A stretch of 35,910 bases of DNA from Nostoc sp. ATCC 43529 (GTDB taxonomy: Bacteria > Cyanobacteriota > Cyanobacteriia > Cyanobacteriales > Nostocaceae): assembly GCA_003326205.1 (NCBI GenBank), contig LWTK01000064.1, positions 890 through 36,799 on the forward strand. The letters are read 5' to 3'. Shown one piece after another: positions 1-8,664 of this stretch. Numbering within the stretch: position 1 is the first letter of the stretch; each line of letters starts with the position of its first letter. The notes beneath the pieces were generated by a model that had not been told where the DNA came from, ran no database searches, and saw only the letters and a list, made by a program, of their open reading frames with translations. Made by a program: the position numbers and the translations under genes.

Positions 1-1
1 A

Positions 2-1189
2 GCCACTGCTTACAACAATCTCGGCAATGCCCTCAGCGACCAGAAGAAATTAGATGCCGCTGTTGCCGCCTATCAAAAAGCAATTCAACTCAACCCTAAC
101 AATGCCACTGCTTACAACAATCTCGGCATTGCCCTCTACGAGCAGAAGAAATTTGATGCCGGTGTTGCCGCCTTCCAAAAAGCAATTCAACTCAACCCTA
201 ACAATGCCACTGCTTACAGCAATCTCGGCGTTGCCCTCAGCGACCAGAATAAATTAGATGCTGCTGTTGCCGCCTACGAAAAAGCCCTAACATTACCAGA
301 AAACAACTCTATAATCTCAGCCAGCGCTCATACTGCTGCTCACAATGGTTTAGGTTTAACACTCCAAGAGCAAGGGAAACTAGAAGAAGCCATTAAACAC
401 TTTGACAAAGCAGAAGAACTTGACCCCAATTATGTCTATGCCAGTAACAATAATATAGAAGCAAGGCGGTTATGGGAAACGAAAGACGATACCCAAGCTA
501 AGAGCATAGTCGATGACCGAGAATGGTTGCCTAAAAACGATCCAACTGTACCCCTTAAGCGTTCTGTGGTACGCATCACTGCCGAGTTTTCTAGCCGGGA
601 ACGCCAGGGAATAGAGATTGCTACTGGCATAATAATTCAACGACAAGGCAACCGGACATTAATCCTCACTAATCGTCATGTGATTTTTGATGGCTACGAA
701 CAAGGTAAAAATATCCAAGTGGAGTTTTTCAGTTCGCCACCGCCAAACCGAGTCAGAATGAGGCGAGATGCCAAGTTGTTGAAAGTCACCTCCTCAGAAG
801 AAGTCGATTTAGCGGTTTTGGAAGTTACCGGAAATCTACCAGAAGATATCCAACCTGTACTGATTTCCGCAAGTGCCATTAGCGCAAGAATGCCCATTCA
901 GATTATCGGTCATTCTGCTCAAAGAGGTGAAGATAAATCTTGGTCTATGCGATGGGGACAAATCAGTAGCTCTAGCGATCGCCAATTAGAAATATCTCAA
1001 GCTTTACTCACACCTGGTTATTCTGGCAGTCCTGTGCTTGACTCGCAAAATCAACTTTTAGGCATCGTCTTTGCGCGAAAAAAAGGTGAAGGTCGAAATT
1101 TCGCTTATCCCATATCTGAGATTCAAAAACAACTGCGTTCCTGGAGGATTAATACAGATAATTCGAGCATCAAATCTCAACTATTTTAA
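2..1189 (+). CDS. TPR repeat / trypsin-like serine protease fusion, C-terminal part (5' end outside window)
   Basis: The reading frame is open from the first full codon at base 2, so the gene begins before the window. It opens with about four 34-residue TPR units built on a YNNLG...KKLDAAVAAYQKAIQLNP pattern. A less regular unit follows, then a linker, then a trypsin-like peptidase domain from about base 535. The catalytic triad is visible: His in TNRHV (codon 677), Asp in VDLAVLEV (codon 806) and Ser in GYSGSP (codon 1022). TPRs bind proteins or peptides, and the protease probably acts on a partner recruited by them; that substrate is not visible here. The stop codon shares its last base with the next gene's ATG (TAATG). 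The next gene is a close paralogue, so the two are a tandem duplication. A TTG at 527 is an internal codon, not a credible start. Confidence 0.88.
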   Translation, partial: ATAYNNLGNALSDQKKLDAAVAAYQKAIQLNPNNATAYNNLGIALYEQKKFDAGVAAFQKAIQLNPNNATAYSNLGVALSDQNKLDAAVAAYEKALTLPENNSIISASAHTAAHNGLGLTLQEQGKLEEAIKHFDKAEELDPNYVYASNNNIEARRLWETKDDTQAKSIVDDREWLPKNDPTVPLKRSVVRITAEFSSRERQGIEIATGIIIQRQGNRTLILTNRHVIFDGYEQGKNIQVEFFSSPPPNRVRMRRDAKLLKVTSSEEVDLAVLEVTGNLPEDIQPVLISASAISARMPIQIIGHSAQRGEDKSWSMRWGQISSSSDRQLEISQALLTPGYSGSPVLDSQNQLLGIVFARKKGEGRNFAYPISEIQKQLRSWRINTDNSSIKSQLF

Positions 1190-3705
1190 TGACTATTATG
1201 CGAAATCATATATTTACTAGTTTATTTTTAACTCTATCTTTGGCAACCACACCCCAGTTTGTAGTTGCTCAAAACAATGTTGAGCAGCTATTTCAACAAG
1301 GCAACGCTGCCGAAACAGTGGGTAACAACTCCCAAGCCGAGACGATTTGGCGTCAAGTTTTGCAGCTTGAACCCAATAATGGCAAAGCTTATAACAATTT
1401 GGGTAATGCTTTGCGGCGACAGGGGAAACTAGAGGAAGCATTAGCAGCGCACCAGAAAGCATTACAACTCAACCCTAATGACGCGGAAGCTTACGCTGGT
1501 ATAGGCAATGTGCGAAATGCTCAAGGTAAATCAGAGGAGGCATTAGCATTTCTTCAGAAAGCTTTGCAACTTAACCCAAACTTAGCTATTGCTTACAAAG
1601 GTTTAGGTAATGTGTTTAGTTATCAGAACAAACTAGATGAAGCCATTGCTGCCTACGAAAAAGCAATTCAACTCAACCCCAAGGATGCCACTGCTTACTA
1701 CAATCTCGGCATTGCCCTCTACGAGCAGAAGAAATTAGATGCCGCTGTTGCCGCCTACGAAAAAGCAATTCAACTCAATCCTAACTTCGCCGCTGCTTAC
1801 AACAATCTCGGCATTGTCCTCAGCAACCAGAAGAAATTAGATGCCGCAGTTGCCGCCTTCCAAAAAATAATTCAACTCAACCCCAAGGATGCCACTGCTT
1901 ACAACAATCTCGGCGTTGTCCTCAGCGACCAGAAGAAATTAGATGCCGCAGTTGCCGCCTACGAAAAAGCAATTCAAATCGACCCCAATGATGCTGGTGC
2001 TTACTACAATCTCGGCAGTGCCCTGAGACAGCAGAAGAAATTAGATGCCGCAGTTGCCGCCTACGAAAAGGCAATTCAACTCAACTTTCCCAACTTAGCT
2101 GGTACTTACATGGGTCTTGGCAATGCCCTGAGTGACCAGAAGAAATTAGACGCTGCTGTTGCCGCCTACGAAAAAGCAATTCAAATCGACCCCAACAATG
2201 CTGCTGCTTACTACAATCTCGGCAATGCCCTGAGTGACCAGAAGAAATTAGACGCTGCTGTTGCCGCCTACGAAAAAGCAATTCAAATCGACCCCAGCAA
2301 TGCTATTGCTCACTACAATCTCGGCAATGGTTTGAGTAACCAGAACAAATTAGATGCCGCAGTTGCCGCCTATCAAAAAGCAATTCAAATCGACCCCAAC
2401 TATGCTGCTGGTTACAACAATCTCGGCATTGCCCTGAGACAGCAGAAGAAATTAGATGCTGCTGTTGCTGCCTACGAAAAAGCAATTCAAATCGACCCCA
2501 ACGATGCTAATACTTACAGCAATCTCGGTGTTGCCCTTTATGAGCAGAAGAAATTAGATAAAGCTGTTGCCGTCTACCAAAAAGCAATTCAACTCAACCC
2601 CAACGATGCTATTGCTTACATGGGTCTCGGCAATGCGCTGGATGACCAGAAGAAATTAGATGCCGCAGTTGCCGCCTACGAAAAAGCAATTCAACTCAAC
2701 CCCAAGTTAGCTGTTGCTTATTACAATCTCGGCTTGGCTCTATCTAGACATAAGAAATTAGATGCCGCAGTTACCGCCTACGAAAAAGCTCTAAAATTAC
2801 CAGAAGATAATTCTCCAACTCCAACCACTGCTCATACTGCTGCTCACAATGGTTTAGGTTTTGTACTCCAAGAGCAAGGGAAACTAAAAGAAGCCATTGA
2901 ACACTTTGACAAAGCAGAAACACTTGACCCTAATTATGTCTATGCCAGTAACAATAATATAGAAGCAAGGCGGTTATGGAAAACGAAAGACGATACCCAA
3001 GCTAAGGGCATAGTCGATGACCGAGAATGGTTACCTAAAAACGATTCAACGTTACCCATTAAGCGTTCTGTGGTACGCATCACTGCGGAGTTTTTTAACC
3101 GGGAACGTCAAGGAATAGAGATCGGCACTGGTATAGTAATTAAACGAGAAGCGAACCGGACATTAATCCTCACTAATCGTCATGTCATTTTTGATGGCTA
3201 CGAACAGGGTAAAAATATCCAAGTGGAATTTTTCAGTTCGCCACCGCCAAACCGAGTGCGAATGCGGCGAGATGCCAAGCTTTTCAAGATGACTTCTGTT
3301 GACGAACAACTCGATTTAGCGGTTTTGGAAGTTAGCGGTAATCTACCAGAAGATATTCAGCCCTTATCCATCTCCTCAACTACAATTACCCCGAAAATGC
3401 CGATTCAAATTATCGGTCATTCTGCTCAAAGAGGTGAAGATAAATCTTGGTCTATGGAATCAGGGCAAATCAGCTATGTAAATCAGCGATTAGAAATATC
3501 TCAAGCTGCACTCAAACCCGGTTATTCTGGCAGTCCTGTGCTTGATTCGCAAAATCGAGTTTTAGGCGTTGTGTTTGCGCGAAAAAAAGATGAAGGTCGA
3601 GATTTCGCTTTTCCCATGTCTGAGATTCAAAAACAATTGTTGAATTGGAATATTAATATAGACGCGATGAATCGCGTCTCTACAAGAGTTGTTTACTTGG
3701 AATAA
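1189..3705 (+). CDS. Secreted TPR repeat / trypsin-like serine protease fusion (838 aa)
   Basis: The protein starts with a signal peptide (residues about 1-28, hydrophobic FTSLFLTLSLA, likely cut after VVAQ), so it should act outside the cytoplasm. About 16 TPR units fill residues 30-590. Most are exactly 34 residues and nearly identical; unit 8 has one extra residue (LNFPNL). A linker rich in charged residues leads to a trypsin-like peptidase domain (PF13365-like, from about residue 630) with triad His665 (TNRHV), Asp709 (LDLAVLEV) and Ser780 (GYSGSP). The preceding paralogue ends in a different tail; here the last 14 residues are encoded by a palindromic repeat (3659-3687). The start is ATG at 1189, overlapping the previous stop; a second ATG at 1198 would leave the signal peptide intact. 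It probably forms an operon with the two following genes. Its substrate is unknown. Confidence 0.9.
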   Translation: MTIMRNHIFTSLFLTLSLATTPQFVVAQNNVEQLFQQGNAAETVGNNSQAETIWRQVLQLEPNNGKAYNNLGNALRRQGKLEEALAAHQKALQLNPNDAEAYAGIGNVRNAQGKSEEALAFLQKALQLNPNLAIAYKGLGNVFSYQNKLDEAIAAYEKAIQLNPKDATAYYNLGIALYEQKKLDAAVAAYEKAIQLNPNFAAAYNNLGIVLSNQKKLDAAVAAFQKIIQLNPKDATAYNNLGVVLSDQKKLDAAVAAYEKAIQIDPNDAGAYYNLGSALRQQKKLDAAVAAYEKAIQLNFPNLAGTYMGLGNALSDQKKLDAAVAAYEKAIQIDPNNAAAYYNLGNALSDQKKLDAAVAAYEKAIQIDPSNAIAHYNLGNGLSNQNKLDAAVAAYQKAIQIDPNYAAGYNNLGIALRQQKKLDAAVAAYEKAIQIDPNDANTYSNLGVALYEQKKLDKAVAVYQKAIQLNPNDAIAYMGLGNALDDQKKLDAAVAAYEKAIQLNPKLAVAYYNLGLALSRHKKLDAAVTAYEKALKLPEDNSPTPTTAHTAAHNGLGFVLQEQGKLKEAIEHFDKAETLDPNYVYASNNNIEARRLWKTKDDTQAKGIVDDREWLPKNDSTLPIKRSVVRITAEFFNRERQGIEIGTGIVIKREANRTLILTNRHVIFDGYEQGKNIQVEFFSSPPPNRVRMRRDAKLFKMTSVDEQLDLAVLEVSGNLPEDIQPLSISSTTITPKMPIQIIGHSAQRGEDKSWSMESGQISYVNQRLEISQAALKPGYSGSPVLDSQNRVLGVVFARKKDEGRDFAFPMSEIQKQLLNWNINIDAMNRVSTRVVYLE
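3659..3687. repeat. Palindromic dispersed repeat, copy within protease gene
   Basis: The core GACGCGAT-GA-ATCGCGTC is a near-perfect palindrome followed by TCTACAAGA. The same 29 nt recurs at 5720-5748. Here it lies inside the coding region and supplies the C-terminal residues DAMNRVSTR of the protease. Confidence 0.85.
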
Positions 3706-3708
3706 ATT

Positions 3709-4446
3709 ATGAATTATAAAATTATTGTTGCCAGTCTATTAATGTTCAGCTTCAGCAATCTTGCTGCTGTTGCTTCTTGCCCGGAAGGTAACCCCCAATC
3801 TACCGATTATATTCGCCGCAAACCACCCAACCGCTGCGAAGGTCTGATAGAAAATTTAAGCGGGAATACGTTGAATTTAATTTCTATTGCTACTCGCAAT
3901 CTTAGCAGTTTTGGCGAAACTCTGACGCTACAAATTCCGCAAATCAATGGTGGAAAAAATCCTCAAGTAATTGTGAAATCTTTAGATGATAGTTATCACT
4001 ATCAATTAGATGATTTGTTATTGTCTAAAAATGGTTCGCGTTTCAGCTTTAGCTGGGATACTTACGTTCTCAGGCAAGCCAAAATACCAGCAAATAAACT
4101 CCGCGCTGTGGCTTCCTATAACCTTGGTTCGCAACCTGTGTATGTTCCAGTTATTTTAGGACAAAGTTCTGGTAAGTATGAATTTGCTTTTTATTCTGAT
4201 AGTCGAGTGAAGTTTAATAGCTTTAAAATCCTTTCTACAAGTCAAGAAACAATATACGAGACTAAGCAGCCTAACCCGAAAAAGGGTGAAACTACTTTTA
4301 CCTGGGATGGTACCTGGGATGGACGCAATGCCCCAGCAGGGCGGTATCAACTGCGCTATGTTGCTTTTATTGAACGCAGAAATGAAAATAGCGATCGCAT
4401 CCAAAAGTCAATTGTATTTGAACATAACCCAAATTGGTTAAAATAA
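3709..4446 (+). CDS. Secreted protein of unknown function with C-terminal FlgD-like Ig motif (245 aa)
   Basis: The N-terminus is a clear export signal (hydrophobic IIVASLLMFSFSNLAAVA). The sequence VASC at residues 21-24 could be a lipobox, giving a lipoprotein; alternatively Cys24 and Cys43 could pair in an exported protein. The C-terminal third contains TFTWDGTWDGRNAPAGRY (about residues 202-219), which resembles the FlgD-type Ig-like fold seen at the end of many extracellular proteins. The middle part is beta-rich with no motif I recognise. It starts 3 nt after the TPR-protease stop and ends 1 nt before the next ATG, so the three genes are very likely one transcript. It may be a partner or substrate of the protease, but that is inference from position. 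Confidence 0.75.
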   Translation: MNYKIIVASLLMFSFSNLAAVASCPEGNPQSTDYIRRKPPNRCEGLIENLSGNTLNLISIATRNLSSFGETLTLQIPQINGGKNPQVIVKSLDDSYHYQLDDLLLSKNGSRFSFSWDTYVLRQAKIPANKLRAVASYNLGSQPVYVPVILGQSSGKYEFAFYSDSRVKFNSFKILSTSQETIYETKQPNPKKGETTFTWDGTWDGRNAPAGRYQLRYVAFIERRNENSDRIQKSIVFEHNPNWLK

Positions 4447-4447
4447 C

Positions 4448-5704
4448 ATGGCATCCCGGCAAAAAGCCAAACAAAAATTTCCTGATTTTATCCAGATTCG
4501 CCAATGGTTGAATTTTCTGAAAAGATATCTAATTGCTGGGTTTTTAGTCGGTGTTTCAGCGCTAAAGCGCTTACTACGAACTATTTCAAATCATCGAACT
4601 TTCTTTTTAGTGCTGGTGGTAATTTTATTTTTTACTTTGCTCACCTTTGCTGCTATTGTACCTGGCACTCACAGATTTGAAGCTGATATCGTTGCTGAAA
4701 AAATCAGTTTTATCTATAAGGGAGAAGAAAATAAACTTTTTCTGCAAAATATTCGCAACATCAAAGAATTAGAAAATGAAGGTAAACAAATCCTGACTTT
4801 TACAGGTAATTTTCAAAGTGAAAATTTGCCGGAATTGAATAAGTTAGACTATTTAAAAATCAAACTGAAAGACGATAAGAGTAGATGGATTATTACTCCT
4901 GTTAATACTAAAGATACCAGTGAAATCAGCCTTGATAAACTACGGCTACAACCAAATACAAAAGTCACTGGACTTAGTTACGACTTTTATCGGGATGAAC
5001 TATCTTTTTCTCTACAACCAAACTCTAATTTAAACCCAAAAATCAAGCCAAATAAATTAGATATAAATTTAGGTAACCAACCGCTTAAAGTTATCTTAGA
5101 AGGTTATGAACTACCAGATTTAAAATTACCAAACCAACAAGATACCCCAACAATATTAGAATTTACTTTAACTCCAAATAATCAAGTGAATTTAGAGCTA
5201 ACGCAAAAGACAAGTATTAATATTACTGTAGAAAAAATAGAGGAAATTAGTAAATATAAATCAAAACAATGGTTTAGAGGAGAGATAAAAGCTGAAAATC
5301 TACAATTTTTAGATGTAGATAGAACTGGTGAAGATGCCAGAGATGATTTAAAAATTTCTACTATTGTGGAAGGCAAAATCCGCATGGTAGAACAGGAGAA
5401 GGATATTAAACAAAATCAGTTTCTCATGGGAGAAGATGCAAATAGTCCTCTTAATATTCAAGAAATACGGCATTTGGGAATTGTGCCGAAAAAGGGAATA
5501 GAAGCGCGGTTTTTTGGGAAAACGAAAGAGATTCAAATCGGTTTAGATCCTGATTTTCCAGTTTCGAGAATCAGCGGTAGTTGGTTAGATGGTGTTTTAC
5601 CTCGTGATGCGATTATTGCGCTGTTCTCTTTTGGGGCTGCTACGGTTGCTAATCTTTTATCTTGGTTGTTTAGTAATGTTTCTAAATCGGGGTCAAATCC
5701 ATAA
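4448..5704 (+). CDS. Membrane protein of unknown function, two TM segments (418 aa)
   Basis: A basic N-terminus (residues 1-50) is followed by a strong transmembrane segment at about 52-70 (FFLVLVVILFFTLLTFAAI). A large lysine- and asparagine-rich domain of some 310 residues comes next and probably lies in the periplasm. A second hydrophobic stretch at about 384-411 (DAIIALFSFGAATVANLLSWLF) is followed by a short tail. I do not recognise the family. It is separated by a single base from the secreted protein upstream and is the last gene of the TPR-protease cassette; the repeat at 5707-5748 follows its stop directly. Base composition is AT-rich like its neighbour. A role as membrane anchor or receptor for the secreted partners is possible but unproven. 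Confidence 0.72.
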   Translation: MASRQKAKQKFPDFIQIRQWLNFLKRYLIAGFLVGVSALKRLLRTISNHRTFFLVLVVILFFTLLTFAAIVPGTHRFEADIVAEKISFIYKGEENKLFLQNIRNIKELENEGKQILTFTGNFQSENLPELNKLDYLKIKLKDDKSRWIITPVNTKDTSEISLDKLRLQPNTKVTGLSYDFYRDELSFSLQPNSNLNPKIKPNKLDINLGNQPLKVILEGYELPDLKLPNQQDTPTILEFTLTPNNQVNLELTQKTSINITVEKIEEISKYKSKQWFRGEIKAENLQFLDVDRTGEDARDDLKISTIVEGKIRMVEQEKDIKQNQFLMGEDANSPLNIQEIRHLGIVPKKGIEARFFGKTKEIQIGLDPDFPVSRISGSWLDGVLPRDAIIALFSFGAATVANLLSWLFSNVSKSGSNP

Positions 5705-5706
5705 CA

Positions 5707-5748
5707 GACGCGATGAATTTAGACGCGATGAATCGCGTCTCTACAAGA
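5707..5748. repeat. Palindromic dispersed repeat, one and a half copies, intergenic
   Basis: A half unit GACGCGATGAATTTA (5707-5721) is followed by the full palindrome and TCTACAAGA tail identical to 3659-3687. It lies between convergent genes and could fold as a hairpin in either transcript. Confidence 0.8.
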
Positions 5749-5756
5749 ATTACGAA

Positions 5757-6749
5757 TTATGAATTATTTATTGTGCCAATGGTACGATCGCTATTAATCT
5801 CAATTACTAAATCAACCATTGTCGCATCTTTTACTAACGGTTTAATGAATAATTCCGGGTGAAGCGATCGCCAAAAATAATTGACAAATTGCTCTATCTC
5901 TGCATCGCTCATTCCCGATTTACCCGCAGCAATCATCTGTTGTTCTGCCTGTTTTCGCCACTCCAAAGAACAGCGATAATCACTGGGATACAACACAATT
6001 AAACTGTCTAATCGCTCCCACAGTGGTAGATAATCGTGGAGGCGAAGATTCATATCGCGGGCAAATGCTTTATCTTCGTCTGTAACAATTGGCGGCGGCG
6101 CATTATCAAATAAATCTCGGTCAATTGGTCGCGCACCCACAAACCAACCTTCAAATAGTAAGATATCTATATTTGTAGCGATTTCTGGATTAGTGCGATC
6201 GCCAGCACCCCCATACGCAGATTTATCAAAGCGCGGAATCATAACTGGACTTTGGAAATCGCGGATTTTATCTAGTACGTTTAAACCTAAGTCGATGTCG
6301 TGGGTTCCTGGGGGGCCGCGCCAAATCAACCGAGGATCTTGCTGTGTTAAAAGTAAGCGATCGCTGTAAGTTTTATATAAGTCATCTAAAGACAAACTCA
6401 CAGTCCGGTATCCCAACTCATGCAGAATCAAGCCCAGAACTTTGCACATTGTGGTTTTCCCAGTCCCTTGTCCTCCCAAAATGCCCTGAATCAAAGGCCG
6501 TCCCAACTCTTGGCGGTGCGATGCGAGTTTGATTCCCAAAGGTAACCACAAGTCCCACAAAACTGGTAACATCTCCTTGGGTTCTCTTTGCAGGGTAGTT
6601 TGGCAGAACTCGTTAAAAGCTGGCAAAACAGATTTTAATAAATGCGATCGCTTTTCTATTACCTCATCAACATTTTCCGCCGTAATCCCAAAAGCCTTTG
6701 CCCTCAACCCATCCGCTAACACCGCTTCCCTTACTTCCTGCTTCCCCAT
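5757..6749 (-). CDS. glyK: D-glycerate 3-kinase, plant/cyanobacterial type
   Basis: This enzyme phosphorylates D-glycerate to 3-phosphoglycerate with ATP, the last step of the photorespiratory C2 pathway, returning carbon to the Calvin cycle in the cytoplasm. At 330 residues it has the usual length of the GLYK family. The P-loop GGQGTGKT is at residues 92-99. Further family-like blocks are SLDDLYKTY (about 119-127), QQDPRLIWRGPPGTHD, IPRFDKSAYGGAGDR and LLFEGWFVGARP. It lies 27 nt after the ycf20-like gene on the same strand, so the two probably share a transcript. The ATG chosen sits inside a GGGAGATGAGGGAGATGGGG-type repeat, and the frame is closed upstream by the ycf20 stop, so no earlier start is available. 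A later start is possible. The family assignment is firm; the exact start is less so. Confidence 0.93.
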   Translation of the reverse strand: MGKQEVREAVLADGLRAKAFGITAENVDEVIEKRSHLLKSVLPAFNEFCQTTLQREPKEMLPVLWDLWLPLGIKLASHRQELGRPLIQGILGGQGTGKTTMCKVLGLILHELGYRTVSLSLDDLYKTYSDRLLLTQQDPRLIWRGPPGTHDIDLGLNVLDKIRDFQSPVMIPRFDKSAYGGAGDRTNPEIATNIDILLFEGWFVGARPIDRDLFDNAPPPIVTDEDKAFARDMNLRLHDYLPLWERLDSLIVLYPSDYRCSLEWRKQAEQQMIAAGKSGMSDAEIEQFVNYFWRSLHPELFIKPLVKDATMVDLVIEINSDRTIGTINNS

Positions 6750-6776
6750 CTCCCCATCTCCCTCATCTCCCTCATC
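6742..6776. repeat. GA-rich short tandem repeat at glyK start
   Basis: On the - strand this reads as repeated GGGAGATG units. It fills the spacer between the ycf20-like stop and glyK and contains the proposed glyK start codon. The same unit type appears inside the glycosyltransferase gene at 9238-9275. Confidence 0.7.
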
Positions 6777-7109
6777 CTACGATCCCAACTTAAAGGCCTC
6801 AAGAAACAGGCTGTAGGTAAAGCCAACTTTCAGGAGATTTAATGAGTCTACCAAGAGCGATCGCCTGGTGAAAAACCTCTGACGATAAAATATTCTGCTA
6901 GTAATTTCCGTCAACACTACTAAAAAACCAGCTACCACAATATCTAATTCTGCCCGTTGACCGGCTGTGGTGGAAGCTGCGTTTCCCAGAAAAAAACCGA
7001 ACAAAAAACTAATTATCAGCAACGACATTCGCCGCCAAGGATTTAGAAACCATTGCCCCAACTGTCTGGCAATGACATCGAACAAGTTATTAAGACGAGT
7101 GTTTTGCAT
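6777..7109 (-). CDS. ycf20: Ycf20-like (DUF565) membrane protein
   Basis: The 110-residue protein matches my memory of Ycf20/DUF565: NPWRRMSLLIISFLFGFFLGN near residues 24-44 followed by a TTAGQRAELD block, then a second hydrophobic segment (IVVAGFLVVLTEITSRIFY). Two to three membrane segments are expected. The family is found in cyanobacteria and plastids; in green algae a member has been linked to photoprotection (non-photochemical quenching), but the bacterial role is not settled. The gene starts at ATG 7109 and ends 27 nt before glyK, suggesting a two-gene transcript. Confidence 0.82.
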   Translation of the reverse strand: MQNTRLNNLFDVIARQLGQWFLNPWRRMSLLIISFLFGFFLGNAASTTAGQRAELDIVVAGFLVVLTEITSRIFYRQRFFTRRSLLVDSLNLLKVGFTYSLFLEAFKLGS

Positions 7110-7678
7110 TAAAGGGACTTTTGCGAAAAAGTCAACATCCCTTGAAATATATCAATAATTGAAACCAAGAAAATTGGTTTTAGCATCAGCTTGTTTGTTA
7201 ATATTATAAATATCTGGTCTGCTTCCAGTGTCTATTCAAATTTTTTGTATATTTTATCATCTTGAGGCAAGTACATAGCCTCTTAAAAGGTTATTTTTAC
7301 GCATACAAGATGAAACATACTACCTAGATTTATCTCTGGTTTGGCAATGAACGCTTTGTTGAGACTGCTAGCGGTTTCACAAAACTTTTATTGCTTGATA
7401 CAAATGTATTTCCTGATTAAGTATCTAATTTTTATTTTTTTATGGAAGCTTACGTACAAAAACTGAGCAATAGATCTCTACACACCCTGTTATTCAAACA
7501 TCAAAGGAATTATTTCCTGGAAATGTTCATTACTTAAAATGATATTTATCATACATTCCTCACTATAATTTGAGGAAAATTTATATCAGGCTACTTAGTG
7601 CGATCGCCTTTTACGATAAAGGGCTACTATTTGGTTAAGCCTAGACAAAATATTTATTTCTAATAACTATTAATCAAT
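7110..7678. other. Intergenic region between divergent genes
   Basis: This 569-nt AT-rich stretch separates the ycf20-like gene (leftward) from the lipoprotein gene (rightward), so it must hold both promoters. I see one HIP1 octamer at about 7602-7609 and no convincing gene, tRNA or tandem repeat. Confidence 0.6.
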
Positions 7679-8317
7679 ATGAAATCTTCTGTGTATCGTA
7701 ACCTCAGTGTTACAGCTTGTTGCTTGGGACTGCTTGTTGCTTTGGTAGGATGCTTGGGAGTGAGCGTATCCTTCGAGTCCACGAACCCAGATACATCTTC
7801 GCAGCTGCCAGCTGATAGTTCGGACTGGGGCACAGCTTCATCTACAGCGATTTCACCAGAAAAGGATATCTTACCTAATAACCTATCGACTGTAGCAACG
7901 AACCCAAGCAATCAAGTGCAAAATAGCACTAAAGAGAATACTTATCCTGTCTTGGCAAATCGCGATAAATCACCTACCAAACCCAAGGATCAGGGAACTT
8001 TGCGGATGAGCAATCAAACTAATCAGCCTGTGCGACTAGCCTTACTGGCGCGACAGTCTGTAGCCAAAGGCTCTGGTAGCAAACAAATGAACCATGATGT
8101 CCCGGCACATTGGGATTTTGCTCCTCAAGAAGGTAGCGACAAGGGACTGATTTTATCTTTACCTCAGAATAATTTGAAGCTGGAAAAGGGAGATATTTTA
8201 GTTGCCTTTGCACAAGATGGCTCCCGCCGTTACTGGGGTCCCTATGTTGTTGGAGAAACTCAACTACCCAAGTGGAATTCCCAAAGCAAAGAATGGCAAC
8301 TAGTAGTGAGTCCATAG
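7679..8317 (+). CDS. Predicted lipoprotein of unknown function (212 aa)
   Basis: The N-terminus MKSSVYRNLSVTACCLGLLV leads to the lipobox LVGC with Cys25 as the likely lipidated residue, so the mature protein should be membrane-anchored outside the cytoplasm. Residues 26-105 are rich in Ser, Thr, Asn and Pro and are probably a flexible linker. The C-terminal hundred residues (from about NQTNQPVRLALLARQ) look like a compact beta-rich domain ending in LPKWNSQSKEWQLVVSP. No enzymatic motif is visible and I do not recognise the family. It is a single gene, followed by a repeat-filled region. Confidence 0.75.
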   Translation: MKSSVYRNLSVTACCLGLLVALVGCLGVSVSFESTNPDTSSQLPADSSDWGTASSTAISPEKDILPNNLSTVATNPSNQVQNSTKENTYPVLANRDKSPTKPKDQGTLRMSNQTNQPVRLALLARQSVAKGSGSKQMNHDVPAHWDFAPQEGSDKGLILSLPQNNLKLEKGDILVAFAQDGSRRYWGPYVVGETQLPKWNSQSKEWQLVVSP

Positions 8318-8664
8318 GTATTGGGCAGGGGGCAAAAGGCAAAAGGCAAAAGGCAAAAGGAGGGATCTTGCGTTTGTCCTTTGCCTCCCCTGCTCCCCAT
8401 TTCCCCTTGCCCCTCATTGGCAATCCGTCATCCCCTCTTCAAACTTTCCCCTAAGCACGTATAATTTAGTTTTACTCAATCACTTAAGTAAGCAGACATA
8501 ATTAAATGTAAAATCCAAACCAGTGAAACCTTTTACTGTTAAGGGTTTTACCTCCTGCCTTTTGCCTCTTGCCTCTTGCCTCCTACCTAGCACTTGTTTT
8601 TTTCAACAAGAACAAAATATAAATAACCAACGACTATTGATTAGTGATTGTTGACTATTGACTA
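8318..8664. repeat. Intergenic region filled with short tandem repeats
   Basis: GGCAAAA units occur at 8331-8360 and their inverse-complement type (TTGCCTC/TTTGCCT) at 8551-8582, so the two blocks could pair as a long hairpin. Between them, 8485-8512 matches 22590-22617, the end of a MITE-like element. Heptamer-like GACTATTGA/GACTAATG units at 8630-8667 run into the start codon of the next gene. Confidence 0.7.

Noticed and set aside
2081..2485. - strand frames across the TPR array
   Set aside because: Shadow frames produced by the regular repeat in the coding strand.
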